Shown here: positions 23,760 to 36,179 of the stretch, in pieces
How the letters are laid out: each line of letters begins with the position of its first letter
Numbering within the stretch: the stretch's first letter is position 1
Assembly: GCF_030272615.1 (NCBI RefSeq)
Contig: NC_081414.1
Location: 665,665,938 to 665,729,937 of the forward strand
Direction: 5' to 3'
DNA length: 64,000 nt
Origin: Cryptomeria japonica
Lineage: Eukaryota > Streptophyta > Pinopsida > Cupressales > Cupressaceae
The notes under the pieces: generated by a model
Database searches by the model: none
Seen by the model: only the letters and a program-made list of their open reading frames with translations
Told to the model about the DNA's origin: nothing
Position numbers and translations under genes: made by a program

Positions 23760-24360
23760 TCATAACACCTTGATACTTATTCCAATTATCTGACTTTCAG
23801 AGTGATTCAATCTTACATACTTGGGTGTATTCACTTGTTGTTGTTCTTCAGTCACTATGGAATTCTCAGATGATGTCAGTGTGATTGGATCAACATTATG
23901 TACTGGTGTACTCATTGTAGGTTCATTTGTGATTATCTCAACTATCGGTTTAGAGTCTATAGACCTTGAGTTACCTCTAAATTGTTCATCAATCTTCACA
24001 TTTGCACTCTAAATGATTTTCTGTAATCTCTTGTTAAAACATCTATATGCCTTTCTCTTAGATGAATAACCAAGAAATATTCCTTCATCACTTCTAGGAT
24101 CAAATTTTCCAATATAATCACCTCTCCTAATATAACATTTGCTTCCAAATATTCTGAAATATTTAAGAGTAGGAGTATTACCAAACCATAGTTCATGAGG
24201 GGTCTTACTGGTTTCACCTTTAATATGAACTCTGTTGAATGTGTAGACAGTTGTATTGACTGCTTCTCTCCAATACACATGAGGTAGGTTTGCTTCTGAT
24301 ATCATGCTTCTAGCTGCATCCAGAATAGTTTTGTTTTTCCTTTCCACTACTCCATTTTGC
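23760..24360 (-). pseudogene. C1 integrase C-terminal half and pol linker (decayed)
   Basis: It starts just after a TAG that replaces a Gln in the TPQQNGVVERKN motif (24360), which holds the catalytic Glu. It continues through VYWREAVNTTVYTFNRV, HELWFGNTPTLKYFRIFGSK and a GIFLGYSS core typical of the copia integrase GKGY region. The following frame 23999-23760 is the Ser/Thr/Pro-rich linker that leads to RT. Confidence 0.85.
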
Positions 24361-25245
24361 TAGGGTGTCCGAGGTGTTGATAATTTTCTTCTGATTCCAT
24401 TCACTTCACAAAATGTATTAAATTCCTTAGATGTGAATTCACCTCCTTGATCTGATCTCAAGCATTTCATTTTCTTACCATTTTCATTCTCTACCATTAC
24501 CTTGAATAGTTTGAATTTCCCTAAAGCTTTTGATTTCTCCCTGAGAAAAGTAACCCAACACATTCTAGAATAATCATCAATGATTAGCATAAAATATCTA
24601 TCTCCTTGTAAACTTCTATTTCTTGCTAGACCACATAAATCAGTATGAATTAAATCAAGAATAATATTGGATTTTTCTGGAATACTCTTAAAAGTTGCTC
24701 TAACTTTCTTTCCAAATTGACATTCCTTACATACCGGATTGTGAGGTTTAACAATCATAGGTAAATCCCTTACTGCCTTAGTTGTACTGATTTTCACAAT
24801 GCAATCAAAATTTACATGACAAAGTCTTTTATGCGATAACCAACTTTCATCAATATCTACAATCAAGCATGGCTTCTCATTGTTATTCAAATGAAAGATA
24901 TTACCTCTAGTCTGATTACTGGTTGCAATTTCCAAACTAGTTCTATTCATGATTTTGCATTTACCATTCTTGAATTGTAATTGAAATCCCTTTTCAACTA
25001 ATTGGCCAAAACTCAAAAGATTATACTTCAAACCTTCAACATAGTAAACATTATCAATATTGTACTTACCATCAAAAGATATAGTGCCTTTTCCTCTGAT
25101 CAAACAAGCTTTATCATCCCCAAATCTTACTAGACCTCCATTGTATTCCTGAAAGGTTAAGAATTTACTTTTATCGCCAGTCATATGATGTGAACATCTA
25201 GAATCAATGATCCATTCATCCTTTTATTCAATTTTAGCTGCCAGG
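24360..25245 (-). pseudogene. C1 protease and integrase N-terminal half (decayed)
   Basis: On minus the frame continues from gag through stops TAG (about 25247) and TAA (about 25226) to protease WIIDS-RCSHHMTGD, where the catalytic DSG is changed to DSR. Then come YNLLSFGQL, and the integrase zinc region SHKRLCHVNF and CKECQFGKK. Catalytic Asp residues lie in LIHTDLCG and LRSDQGGEF. The frame ends at the TAG in place of Gln at 24360. Confidence 0.88.
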
Positions 25246-25247
25246 GT

Positions 25248-26114
25248 CTACTCTACCAGTTGAACAGTAGATGTTGGTTGATCTTCTATTATTGCAACAA
25301 AATCCCATGCATTGTTTGTTGGTTCCTCATCAGAATCATCGGTAACTCCTTCATTGGCATAGTAACATGATTTGTCTCTATTATTCTTAAATCCGTATCT
25401 TTGATATTCAGGGTTAGGCTTATATGTTCTTTTAGCTTCTTCTTTCAATCTTGCATGTCTATCAAGACACCTAGATGCCATATGACCAAATTTATTGCAG
25501 TTAAAACATTTAAATGGTTCTTTACCTTCATACTTACTTCCAACTGGACCTTTAGGCATTTTCCTTGCAAATAGTGCTTCAAGCTCTTCAAGTTCTTCAT
25601 TGTCTCTTCTGATTTCTTCAAGTTCTCTGGCATAGAGTGCTTTCCAATCAGATTTTTTAGATGATGATGATGATGTTCCAGATGATGAAGCTTTGAAAGC
25701 CAAATCTGTCTTAATTGTAGCAATAGGACCAAATTCCTCAAGTTCAAAAGCTGAATGTTTTCCAACCAAAGTATCTCTAGAAACTGATGTATTAGGCATT
25801 GTTCTCAATTCATTAATAATAGTTACTTTCATTTTATATGTTGGTGGGAATTCTCTTAAAATTTTAGAAATATTTTCATCTTCACTTAAGGATCCTCCAC
25901 AACATTGTATACCCAAAATAATTTCATTAACTCTTTCCATAAAAGCAGAAATCCTTTCATCTTCTTCCATTTTCAGATTTTCATACCTGACCCAGAAGCA
26001 TTCCAATTTTGCAATTTTGATAGTGGTATCACCTTCATTCAATGTCTCCAATTTATCCCAAATAGCTTTAGCAGTAGATTGGTCTAATAATCCCATGATT
26101 TGTTGATCTGACAA
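25248..26114 (-). pseudogene. gag: C1 gag, N-terminally truncated
   Basis: An open frame of 288 codons. It begins mid-domain (SDQQIMGLLDQSTAKAIWDK) where family members have roughly 60-80 residues before, so the true start has been lost at the LTR junction. Features are a copia gag core (LECFWVRYENLKMEEDERIS), a Ser-rich stretch, a short Glu-rich coil, and one CCHC knuckle CFNCNKFGHMASRC near 25480. It ends with a TAG replacing a residue in the gag-protease frame. Confidence 0.88.
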
Positions 26115-26117
26115 TGT

Positions 26118-27159
26118 GCAACTGAGAGGGGGGGTGAATCAGTTGACTATTTAATTTCAACCCAAATATAACTTAACCAAACTTAGTGCATAATACCAGT
26201 AAACCAAACTTAATGTCGGTAGACAATTTAACAGTTAATAACAGTATCGGTAAAGTTTTTGCATGAAACAGAAAGACAAACAACATCCACAACACATAAC
26301 ACAGATATTTGTACGTGGAAACCCTGTAAGGGGAAAAACCACGGTGGGAAACCTTACCCACAATCAGATGGTACTATTGCAGATAGTATGTGTGTACAAA
26401 TGGGGTCTGCAATGTAGAAAGGCCAACTACCTAGAGCTCACTGCTCAATCACAAAATGGGAGTCACACTGACTACAATTGGATGGTTAAATCCAATGATA
26501 ATGTACTTCTCAAAATAGCATCTTCATATGTTGGATTCAATACCGGTTAAGCTCTTATTGTCTTCTTCATACCTTCCTTGAATCTTCAAATGATGTCTAT
26601 GTGTATAGCTCTTCTTATATTTGTATATACCTTATTACAATCCTTTTCACACCTTCTCTATATAATCTCACAAATGAGATCTTACATATATACCAAAACC
26701 TAATACCGAATGTGTAGGTCAGCTTACTGAGAATATTACAATTAAATCAATTACAAATGAATCAATATGTGATGCATCATGTCAGCTCAATGCATTTACA
26801 ATAATAACCAATCAATAAAACATCTCCATAATGTGTCGTGCTGATCTGGAATAGATAACACTTGCTGGTCCATAACCTAGACCTATTTGCTAGTAACAGC
26901 AACTATGCAAACTCGTTTAGACCAATAACCAAATCACCAAAACCAAGTGTCCAAACAGTGTCTTCAACATAACCAAGTAATCTCTAGATGATAACAAATC
27001 ATCCTCAGTTCCGGTGAACAATATAACCTATCGGTGAACCAGATATCAGTGACTGTGCATAAGTCACTGAACATGCTGGTGAACATAACCAAAGATCTCC
27101 AGAAGGATAAGTGTTGACATCAATGACAAAACCAATGCAACACATCCATAATACCAACA
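26118..27159 (-). repeat. C1 5' LTR, missing its inner 15 bp
   Basis: 1042 bp matching 20743-21785. It lacks the 15 bp TGTTAGGACCCAGAG that form the inner end in the other LTR. At 26118 it passes directly into gag coding, with no PBS or leader. In minus reading it has a TATATAG box near 26660. Confidence 0.9.
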
Positions 27160-27164
27160 TTGAC

Positions 27165-28576
27165 CACTTTCCTAAGTGAGTATTTAATATTCATTTTAAC
27201 CATATTCCTCCTATTAATTAAATTCTATTTAATTAATTTCTTCACATTCATCTATTTGATTAAATAAATTACTCAATTTATTTAATTAAGTTCACCTAAA
27301 CCTTTTCTAGCCTCTAATTAAATAAATCACTTTATTTAATTAATTCCCCTTTCCTCCTTTTTAATTAAATTTACATTTAATTAAATTGATCCTTGCAAAT
27401 AAATAAATCTAATTTATTTATTAAATCTCTCACTTGTATTTATGCAAGTTGCATCTATTTAGTTGAAATAAAGTAATTTTATTTTAATTAAAATCCCCTC
27501 CATCCACTTGCATTTTCCTACATCTCCCACTTGCCTCCTTGACCCCCTTCTAGATTCTTCTAATCACTTCCAATTTGGCCTAATCCATCTCCTAAATATT
27601 GTCACAATCCTAAGCAAAGGGAAATCACTTCTCAAAGTCTCCAAAGTCTTTGAAAACCATTAAAGGTTATGTCCTCAACAAGTTAACCCTCAAAGTCTTT
27701 AAGGCTCTTACATAACCATTAATGGTTAACTCAACCTTCTTGCATGATTAGAGACTTTCTCTTAACTCAACCCTTATCTAACCCAAGGGTCTCATCAAGC
27801 ATTCATGGCTTTAACCTTGGTTATCCCTTTAACCCGTGCACAAGATTTTACCCCTTGGGTACAAGCTTTATCCAATGGATAACCCTAGTCTAACCTTAAC
27901 CCTTACCTCCTAAGGTAGCCTTCATGTCTTCTTAAGAATTTAACGATTCTTTCATCTACTCTCAAGAAATCTCTTGTTGACAATTGTCACCATTTCATTG
28001 GTGAGAATTGTGAACATGGATTGATTAACTTTCAATCTTGGCCCTTGTTAAGATTATCCAATCTTGACCATCCATTGCCCTAGTTTTTCTATAAATAGAT
28101 CTATCTTTCTCTCATTTTGATATACAAATCTTTGTGTATCAAACTTATAGTCATTTAACTAACCATTTTAGCCCCTTTGATAAATCATCTTAATAGCATT
28201 TAGCAACATTCTAATATCAGAGCATATCCATGTTAGGCTAGTATATCATTGCTAGGATAATTAGCTAGTCTTATCATCATCTTTATGCTAGTTTAATCAT
28301 CATAGTTTCAATAGCATATATATCTAGGAAGGCATTCATTCATAATAATCAAACATCATGCATTCTTGGAGTTGTCATTCCTAAGTCATTTTTCTCAATG
28401 ATCTTAGAGCAAAGACATTGACTTTAGGGATCCTATGTGATAGAGAACAATGGGACACCCCTTGGGAAGTTGAGCTATTCAATATAGTTCCTATAACTTT
28501 AACCATGAGTCTCATTGGTGTGTGGGCCCTTTGAAACTGACTTTCACGTTTATGTCACCCTCATTTCCCACACACA
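27165..28576 (+). repeat. T1 3' LTR, right piece
   Basis: It resumes the LTR at CACTTTCC after the TTGAC duplication and matches 1547-2941, ending CACACACA before the TSD GAAAG. Unlike the 5' LTR it retains TATAAATAG at 28090-28098. Confidence 0.9.
28090..28098 (+). promoter_or_regulatory. TATA box in T1 3' LTR
   Basis: TATAAATAG lies in a pyrimidine-rich context. It is the probable core promoter of T1 LTRs. The matching segment is deleted from the 5' LTR near 2465. Confidence 0.6.
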
Positions 28577-29703
28577 GAAAGCATAGTTGTACATTATAAA
28601 AATCTTTGGTATAGTTAGGACATACCAATAGTGGAGCATGAGCTATGGCTTCTTTAATTTCATCAAAGGTCACTTTCCCTTCTGGGGTCCAACAAAAAGT
28701 AGTCTTTCCTTTCATCATATTTGCAATATAATGAGTTTTCTCAGCAAAGACTAGAACAAATCTTCTCAAGAAGTTAACTTTGCCAAAGAAACAGTGAACA
28801 ATTGTTTTACTTGATGGTAATGACAAACTTTGGATATCTTTTAAAACCATTTCTAGATCAATCTTGATACTTTCTTTGGAATTTATATGTCCAATAAACT
28901 TACCTTTTGTAACCCCAAAAATTGACTTCTTGCAATTCAAAGAGATTCCATGTTCACGACATCTTCTTAAAACATCTTCCAAATGAAAAAGATGATTGTT
29001 GTGATCTTTTGAGAAATTTGTTAACACATCAAGATAAATAACAAGGTGCCTTCTAATGATACCTTGAAAAGCCATGTCCATAATCCTCTAGAAGGTTGCA
29101 CCTACATTGATCAAATTGAAAGACATCCTTTGATAAGAAAAGGTACCCCAAGGAGTTGTAAAGGCAATCTTGTGTTGATCATCTTCATTGACCTTAATCT
29201 AGTTGTAGCCTAAGAAGCCATCAAGCATGGAGAGCATAGATGTGAACTAATGACTATCTGCAAGACTTGATCCATCACCAGTAAAGGATCTAGTTATCCT
29301 TTAATGAGGACTGATTAAGATTGTGGAAATCCACACAAATGCAAATTTCCTCATTCCTCTTTCTTATAGGTATGATATTAGAAATCCAAATTGAATGATG
29401 AATTGGAAATATTATTTTAGCATTCAACATCTTCTAAATTTTTGATAGTATTGTAGCTGAAATCATGGGATTATATTGCCTTTGCTTTTGCTTGAAAGGC
29501 ATCATCCTAGACTTAAGTGAAATATCATGTTGTAATTCCTTAGGTTTGAAAGATTTCAAATCATCATAGGAATAAGCCAACACATCAATGTACTCGCATA
29601 GAAATTGCATGAACTTCTCTCTTTCATCTAGGGTACAACTATTTCTAATGTTCACATATTTCGGATCAATTTCCAATCTAATATTGTATTTCTCATATCC
29701 CAT
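28577..29703 (-). pseudogene. Element H: reverse transcriptase and start of RNase H (decayed)
   Basis: Minus-strand Ty3/gypsy RT. From 29703: YIDVLAYSYDDLKSFKPKEL, LQHDISLKSRMMPFKQKQRQ. Then from 29430 to 29090 the middle of RT is visible in shifting frames (NAKIIFPIHHS, ICVDFHNLNQSSLKDN). 29081-28582 gives VIYLDVLTNFSKDH, where YLDD is expected and the second catalytic Asp is Val, then LEDVLRRCREHGISLNCKKS and GKVNFLRRFV, and the start of RNase H up to the T1 insertion. RNase H resumes at 1526. The block is old, with many stops. Confidence 0.82.
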
Positions 29704-30019
29704 GGCAACATCTAATGACAGTTGTTGTTGTTTCTTGATATACCTATCATGTTTATCAATCCTTTTAGAATTTTGTTTCCCTTCAACTGTAGGAAACCTT
29801 CATCATGTGAGGAATCATCACTTGTTGCTGACTTGAAGCAATTACTTCCTTCAAAGTAGAAGTTATTGAAACCATCACTTGTTTCAAGGAAGTTCACAAT
29901 TTTCTTAGCATCATTGAAAATTTACCAATGGTTCCAATTATCTGGTACACTTGGCTTACAAATCAATTCATTAAAATAAACATCTTGGCAAAAATCACTG
30001 TGGGGAATCAAAAGAGTTT

Positions 30020-30370
30020 TTGATTGAGCAAGGGAATCAACTCTAGAGTTAAACTCCCTTGATACCACTGAAATATTGAAGGACTCAAAACCTTTTATAT
30101 TATATCAGACCAAATTTTGGTAATGTTTCAACCGGTCATTTCTAATCTAGTATAAATTGTTGACTTGGAAAACTAACAACTCAACATCTCCTTCAGCATG
30201 TAAATTTTAAATACCTTTCTTTCGAGCTCCATGCCTAGCAATAAAGATTCATACTCGGCTATATTATTGGTATTAGAGAATTGAAGCTTGAAAGAAAATG
30301 GAAATATTTCACCTTTAGGAGAGATTAGAAACACCCACACTAGAGTTGTCCATGATACAACTTCCATTGA
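30020..30370 (-). pseudogene. Element H: archaeal-type RNase H upstream of RT
   Basis: Minus-strand coding reads VWVFLISPKGEIFPFSFKL, then NTNNIAEYESLLLGMELERK, and later VSREFNSRVDSLAQ. This is the pattern of the extra, archaeal-type RNase H of Tat-like elements. Its place is unusual: between protease (30640-31023) and RT (29703 onward), not between RNase H and integrase as in T1 and T2. From 29712 to 30020 a linker continues (FLETSDGFNNFYFEGSN). Stops are present. Confidence 0.68.
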
Positions 30371-30639
30371 ATTCTATTAGCCATACTTGGTTATCACCAT
30401 TTGCAACAATAGGTTGTGAGCTAGAAGCTTCATCATTAGAAGATACTAACATAGATTCCAAATTTTTAGCGGAAGAAGAAATGGACATAAAATCTTCTAT
30501 TGAGAAACTGTCATTATTGGGGATAATTTAAGAACTTGATACTTCTTATGTTTGAAGAAAATAAGTACCCATACTAGAAGGCTCATAAAATTTGAGCCTT
30601 GTGATCATCAGATTTGACCACTGAATACTTCACTTCCTT

Positions 30640-31302
30640 TTCACGCAGTAATTTCTTCATCTCACCTTTGACAGGTATCCTTTCTTCTGACCAATCTATG
30701 GCAATCTCTCCTCCAACATCTTTGTAAAAATTTCTTCCTAAAAGCATACCATAGGAGGCTAGAACATCAACTACTAAGACATTCGTCTTGATTCTCTTGT
30801 TAGGATATGCAGCGAAAAGAAAATGAGCATCCTTGATTTAGCCAATCAAGGTTACTTGTTTGTTTTCCATTGAAAAACATTTACCAAAATTTTTGCTAAG
30901 GGTAAGTCTTGAGGCATTGGGTACCTTAGTGGGCATTACATTATCAGAGGCTCCAGAATCTATCACATAGTTGCTAAGCTTGTACCCATTAATGAGAAGG
31001 GAAATATAAAAGGTCTCCATCACTTACAATTTTAGGATTAACTGACACATTATTTGACACATTAGATGAAGAAGGGTCAAGTATGCTTACTTGATTATTT
31101 ACAACCAAAACTTTGGGTAAAGTAGGAAAGGGAGTACCTCTCTTTGAAAGGGTCACCCATAGCTGAGGTGTATCTTTTTCTTTGGACTTATCACCAGACT
31201 GTTGATCAAGTTGGTTAGGAGCTTGTGAATGAGTGAAGATTGCAAATGCTTCACTCTTACTATCTTCTTCAGCTTGCTAGTACTGCATGAACAAGATACT
31301 AG
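30640..31302 (-). pseudogene. Element H: gag C-terminus and aspartic protease
   Basis: From 31302 leftward the gag end is read as SEAFAIFTHSQAPNQLDQQS followed by a Lys/Thr-rich stretch. At about 31023 the protease begins: FYISLLINGYKLSNYVIDSG with active site DSGASDNVMP near 30955. It continues with LVVDVLASYGMLLGRNFYKD and IAIDWSEERIPVKG near 30700. A TAG stop lies near 30838. The upstream part of gag is on the other side of N1 at 47142. Confidence 0.75.
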
Positions 31303-32505
31303 TGCTAGGTCTAACTTGGAAAGCTAATGTACTGAGAGGAGAGGGGTGAATCAATACTTCAAAACTTTTCTTGAAAAACAATTTTACTGATAAACACAAA
31401 CTAAGTATTGTTGATCTCATAAATATATAACACTGAAACATAATCATAGAAATAACATCCATCAACATTTCACTCCATAACACAAAGATTTTTGGTCACG
31501 CAGAAACTCTTGGTTAGAGAGAAAAACTACGGTGGGGATGGCATCCACAACTTCACTATTGTAGTAATCAAGATTTCTCAGTTAGAGCTACATGTTTAGC
31601 TATTTCTAATAGCTTACCCTGTTAGGAGTATAAAGATCTTTAGATATACCTTGTTAAAGGATTTTACAAACACTTTTACAAAATTTTGTACCTGGTTAAA
31701 GGCTTTACAATTTATAGACTTTATTAGAGTCTTTTACCTTGTTAAAGGTTTCTAACACAACTTAATAATTCAATCAAAATATTTGCAACTTCACATCTGA
31801 AATATTATAGCAGACTCTATGTGCTCAATATAAAATTACCTTGCTCATAGCATTCCTTAGAATTGATAAATAAACTCGGTAACCACTTTTGTATACTATG
31901 TCCCTTAATCTATTCTTTGAAACCTTCTCAGTAACCTCTGAATATCTCTATCAATCTTCTTTCTTCACTATATCATCACTTCGTATCTACTCTCTTGATT
32001 TTCCATGTCATGTCTCAAATACTCAAATCATTATGTTTATATAGATCTCTGAGATGGTGATTTGTTCATGCTTCGATCATACAAACATGTTTAATTGAAT
32101 GAATAAACATAGAAATTATTTAATTGGATATTCTTCCTCGAAATCATACAAAATCTTTAAATGCAATTTCCTATGTAATAACGGTTTCATCTTCTCAAAT
32201 CTTGTAACACGTTTCACATGTGTGTCTAGGTTCATTGCATCTTGTAACAAGTTTCCACTCAGTTCAGATTAACATGGTATTCCTTCTTTGCTGCTCGGTA
32301 GACACATGAACCTTACTCGGTAGACATTATGTATTCATCTCGGTTCATAGCTCGGTGTATATCATTTCGGTGACTTGTCTCTCTTCAGTAACCAACACCG
32401 GTAGCCTTGGTATTTACCGACTGGACTTTTCGGTAGTATAAACAAACTAGTGTATGTAGGATGACTTTGGGCCTAAAACTAATGACAACTTAGTAAATAG
32501 AAACA
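31303..32505 (-). repeat. N1 3' LTR
   Basis: 1203 bp, TGCTAGGTCTAACTTGG to TAGAAACA in plus reading. It matches 45942-47141 with a few percent difference by eye. On minus it has TATATAAA at about 32037-32044. The purine tract CAAAAGGGGAGAT lies just inside (about 32506-32520) as the PPT. The inner region 32506-32830 is otherwise non-coding. Confidence 0.9.
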
Positions 32506-32520
32506 ATCTCCCCTTTTGAC
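32506..32520 (-). other. N1 polypurine tract
   Basis: On minus TCAAAAGGGGAGAT stands immediately before the TGTTTC start of the 3' LTR, as expected for plus-strand priming. Confidence 0.8.
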
Positions 32521-32830
32521 ATTAGTTTGGTATGTTTGACAAAACTCCTTTCAAAGTCATAACACAAAATCTATATACTTGTAAAATAAACTGAAATGTC
32601 GGTATATACATTGTTCAAATACATACTCCCCTTATCAATATTTTGTGCATAACTTGATGTTCCATGCTCTGTATTCCATGCTTTGTATTCCATTCTCTTG
32701 ATGTTCCATGCTCCCCCTATCAATTTCAACTGTACACTCGGTATATATGATAAAATCTATACACTCAGATACTCGCTACACTCCCCCTTTTTGAGAAACA
32801 TCAAAACTAGTTACCATTTGGTGGGGGCAA

Positions 32831-35800
32831 CTAATCAAAAATAGACTGATACTTTGTACGAGCTTCTGTAAGAGCGTTGGTAAGTGCATCCCTGACACTT
32901 TCCATTAGTGAATTTTGAGCTCTAATATCAGCTGACAGTGTGATCAAACCATCTAAAGTGCTTCCCTCTACCTTAGTTGACAATTGGATAGCTCGGTTGA
33001 TCTGCTCTTGAACTGATGATAAATGGGGAATAAATAATGTTTGAAGAGTCATGATATCCATCCTTATTTATGCTCTTCATTCCAAAGTTCTAACTGTTGA
33101 GCCATAAGGGTTTGTAGCCTTGTATAAAAATTCTGAAGAGAATCTGGCTTGGTAGTCAATTTATTTGAGAGATCAGTAATCTCTTTTTCAATGACTTCAG
33201 TTTTATTCTTGATATCTTTGATGAAGAATGAGAATGTACATAACTTTTGGAATAAAGAAATAATATGCTTGATTTGAGGGGACAACTCATCAATGAATTC
33301 AATAAGCTTTATTTTACCTATAGCAATTTATTTCTGCACTTCTTCCATCATCTTGGTAGTTAGCTCTTTATCTTTCAATTTGCTAAGGTATTATGATGCT
33401 TCTACTCCCGATTCCTCCAATTGAGTGAGTAGTTCATCTAGTTGCACATGGATGGCAGCATCTTTATTGATGGTAGCTTCAGGTATCATGTCTGTCAATA
33501 ATGTTTTGACCTTCTCAAGTACTCGGTTCTTCTGTTGAATAACTATCTATCTTTCCTACTATGCTTTGGCTTTACAAAGCTCACCGAATTCTATTAGTGC
33601 TTGCCCTTTCAATGTTGTAATGTCAACATTCGGTAACACAATGGGCTTTGACAGATCTATCTTAAAACTGTGTCTTTTTTCTTTCTTCTCCTTTGATGAT
33701 GATGCCTTCTCTGGTTGAATGGGTACAATGTCTTTTGAGACTTGTCCTTCCTCGGTATGTTGCTCGGTAGAGGCAACACTTTTGTTGGTTCTTGTAGCCT
33801 CTGTTGTATCCTTCAGTCTTTCCTTGCTTGGAGTTTCAGTGGCAATTGTCTTGATGCTTGATGGTACTTAGGAAGTTTTCTCATCGGTGGCCTGAGAGGT
33901 AGATTCATCTGGTTTAACATTTTGACCCTCTGTACCTTGATCTATGTCCTGAAATTTCTTGGCTGAAACTTGTTGGGTGATCAGAGGATGGGAATTAATT
34001 TGTTCCAAAACTGATTCACTTGATATCAATTTATCATAAGAGCTTCCTTCTATCATTTCTCCTTCATGTACTCTAGTGTCCATTACATCCTCATCTAACT
34101 GAATAGTGGAAGCAGGATCTTGCTCGGTGATGTCAACTATTTCTACTTCACCTTTTGGCTCTTCGGCCTGAATCCTAAATATTTTCTTCCATTTTTCTTT
34201 AGTTTCATTTTCAACTTTAAGATATAGGCCATTCATCATTTTCAAGGCCCTTTGTTTTACTTGAAAATTTGTCTGGTAGTTTTTCAAATGATCTCTTATG
34301 TCATCTATTGACATATCTGGAAAGAGATGAACCAAAACTCTTTCTCTTATTTGCTTCTCTGAGTCCATAGTATATTTCCATCTATTATCAATATTTGAGT
34401 AAAATGCTTTTGGAAGAAAACCAACCACTTCCAATGGAACTACTCAAAACTTGAGAAGTGTAAAAATTACAGTCTCTTCTATTTGCCTCTTCTCTTCATC
34501 TGATCTGGTATCATATTTTACATATCTAAATGACCCAAATCCACCATATTTCTTTAATTTTGCACAAAAATTGTCAACACTATGTACATCTTCCTTTGTG
34601 CTTTTTACAACCTGAAATTTATTTAGATCTTCTGACTCTGTGTCACTTGCCTCTTTATCCAAAATTAGTCTTCCGGTCTTCTTTCTATAAGTTTTTGTAA
34701 CCTTAGGCATTTCTACATTCTTCTGCTTCTTACCAAGAGATGCAGCAGATGATCTAGTGTTCGATCGCTTTGTTGGATGGTCGGTGATACCTTGGTTGTA
34801 TCTTGTTTCTTTCTTTTCAAAACTTTGCCCTTTGGCAACTTAGTTCTCAGTGTAATTGTTGCTTCTTGAGCTTCAGATTCTTCCTTGATCAAAAGTTGAT
34901 CACTCTTCCTTCTTGTTGTCTTAGTAGGTGTGGAGGTAGAACCTTCTCCAAACTTTTTCAATTAAATCCTCAATCATTCTGGTGGCTTTTTTGGCAGCCT
35001 TCGGTACTACAATGCTCATTTTTACTTTTTCTTTCACCTCTTCATAGGTGCCATATCTAATCTCGGTAGCATGCCTTGGAAGTGCTAAAAAGGCATCTAT
35101 CTGTTGTTGAGCAATGTCAAAATATATCTCATAACCCATAGGTGGTAATGATTGAGTCTTGGGTTCTACTACATTGACATAAAAGTAGTCAGTATCCACT
35201 TCAAAACATATAGTATCCTTGTACTTTTCCACTAGCCGAGGTGGAATCCTGTTCCTGCTATGCATATTTTCCTAGAATCTGTTGAAGTAATCATCCATTA
35301 TCATATTGAAATTATCACCTAGCTGATTGATGAAATCATTTACTTGATGGGTGATAGGTCAGTGTAATTCCCAAACAATGTTATCGACTGAAGGAAAGAA
35401 TTTCTAAAAATAGAAGAACATACACACTAAGAGTGACCCAAAATTTAGTGTGTTTGCAGTATTATTATTCTTCGGTTTCCTTATTGTATTGAGATTTTCA
35501 AAAAGATTCTTCAATAACACTTCACATAAATCAATTTGCATACACTTTTTAACAATTTTATAAGCCAGATCTACAGCTGCACATGGTACATTGTTTTCTC
35601 TTGCAGACTGGAAGAAACAATAACCAATAATTCTAATAGCAAAATTTAGTTTTGCATCAGTCACATTGTTCAAGTTAAGACCTCTACTATTAGACTCAAC
35701 ACCTGTTAATGTTATCAATTCCTTCTATGAAATCATCTTCTGTGCTCAGGCATGGTCAAATATAGGGTATCCGGTTATCATGTGAATAATCTCCTTGGTG

Positions 35801-36179
35801 ATCTTGAAAGGTTGATCCTCTAACCACATAAAGTCAGCATGCACATGGCTCAAGACAAATTTGACCCATTGGGGTTTGAAGACTCGAGGATAGGTTAGGG
35901 CTTCGGTTAATCCCTTAACTTTGATATGCTCTAACTTTCTATCTAGGTTTCCATCGATGCACATTTTGTCATACATATCCTTAATCTCAGTATGACCTAT
36001 CTCTTCAACTCGACACTTGGTATAAAATCTAACATCTTCTATCAACGGAACCCTATCCGAAATAAGAAGAATGTTGTTTGCTCATTGGGTTCAAATGCCA
36101 CTTTGGGAGGTAAGGTGTATTTCAATGTAGGCTTCTCAATGGTCTCTACTACAATGGGTTTTTGTACCTTGGAAGCCAT
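32831..36179 (-). pseudogene. N1 ORF2: unknown protein, homologue of N2 ORF2 (decayed)
   Basis: A long minus-strand reading frame of about 1,100 codons from ATG at 36179 to 32831. It has a frameshift near 36075, two near 34960 and 34710, another near the end, and several stops. Recognisable blocks shared with N2: LSHVHADFMWLE, KEIIHMITGYP, IIGYCFFQSARENN, LNFGSLLVCMFFYF and PPMGYEIYFDI, then a Lys/Thr-rich basic segment (34960-34640), an acidic middle, and C-terminal coiled coils (SVQEQINRAIQLSTKVEG) ending YQSIFD. I know no function. The N-terminal part faintly recalls domains in plant transposon-associated proteins of the PF20167 type, but this is unproven. No signal peptide or transmembrane segment is apparent. 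Confidence 0.7.

Larger units (their letters stand above)
20728..27159 (-). mobile_element. C1: Ty1/copia retrotransposon nested in the T1 3' LTR
   Basis: Bounded by TG...CA ends and a perfect TSD TTGAC (20723-20727 and 27160-27164). Minus-strand order: partial 5' LTR, gag, protease, integrase, RT, RNase H, PPT, 3' LTR; integrase before RT defines Ty1/copia. The 5' LTR is fused directly into gag with no PBS. Gag and pol motifs resemble the SIRE/Maximus-type branch, but I do not assign a lineage. Multiple stops, one or more frameshifts, a DSG-to-DSR change in protease and an altered YVDD-type motif in RT show it is inactive. Confidence 0.9.
1527..28576 (+). mobile_element. T1: Tat-like Ty3/gypsy retrotransposon, full length, decayed, interrupted by C1
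   Basis: A complete insertion bounded by TGTAGA at 1527 and CACACA at 28576, with a perfect 5-bp TSD GAAAG at 1522-1526 and 28577-28581. Order on plus: 5' LTR, PBS, about 3 kb leader, gag, protease, RT, RNase H, archaeal-type RNase H, integrase, non-coding DNA with an antisense PMD gene, PPT, 3' LTR. The second RNase H and the long 3' region with an antisense gene are typical of the Tat lineage. Without the 6.4-kb C1 insert it is about 20.6 kb, of which 2.4 kb is an internal tandem duplication. Frameshifts and stops are frequent, so it cannot act autonomously. Confidence 0.88.

Noticed and set aside
22550-26106. Plus-strand open frames across C1 (for example 25693-26106)
   Set aside because: They are antisense shadows of the copia gag and pol frames and show no domain.
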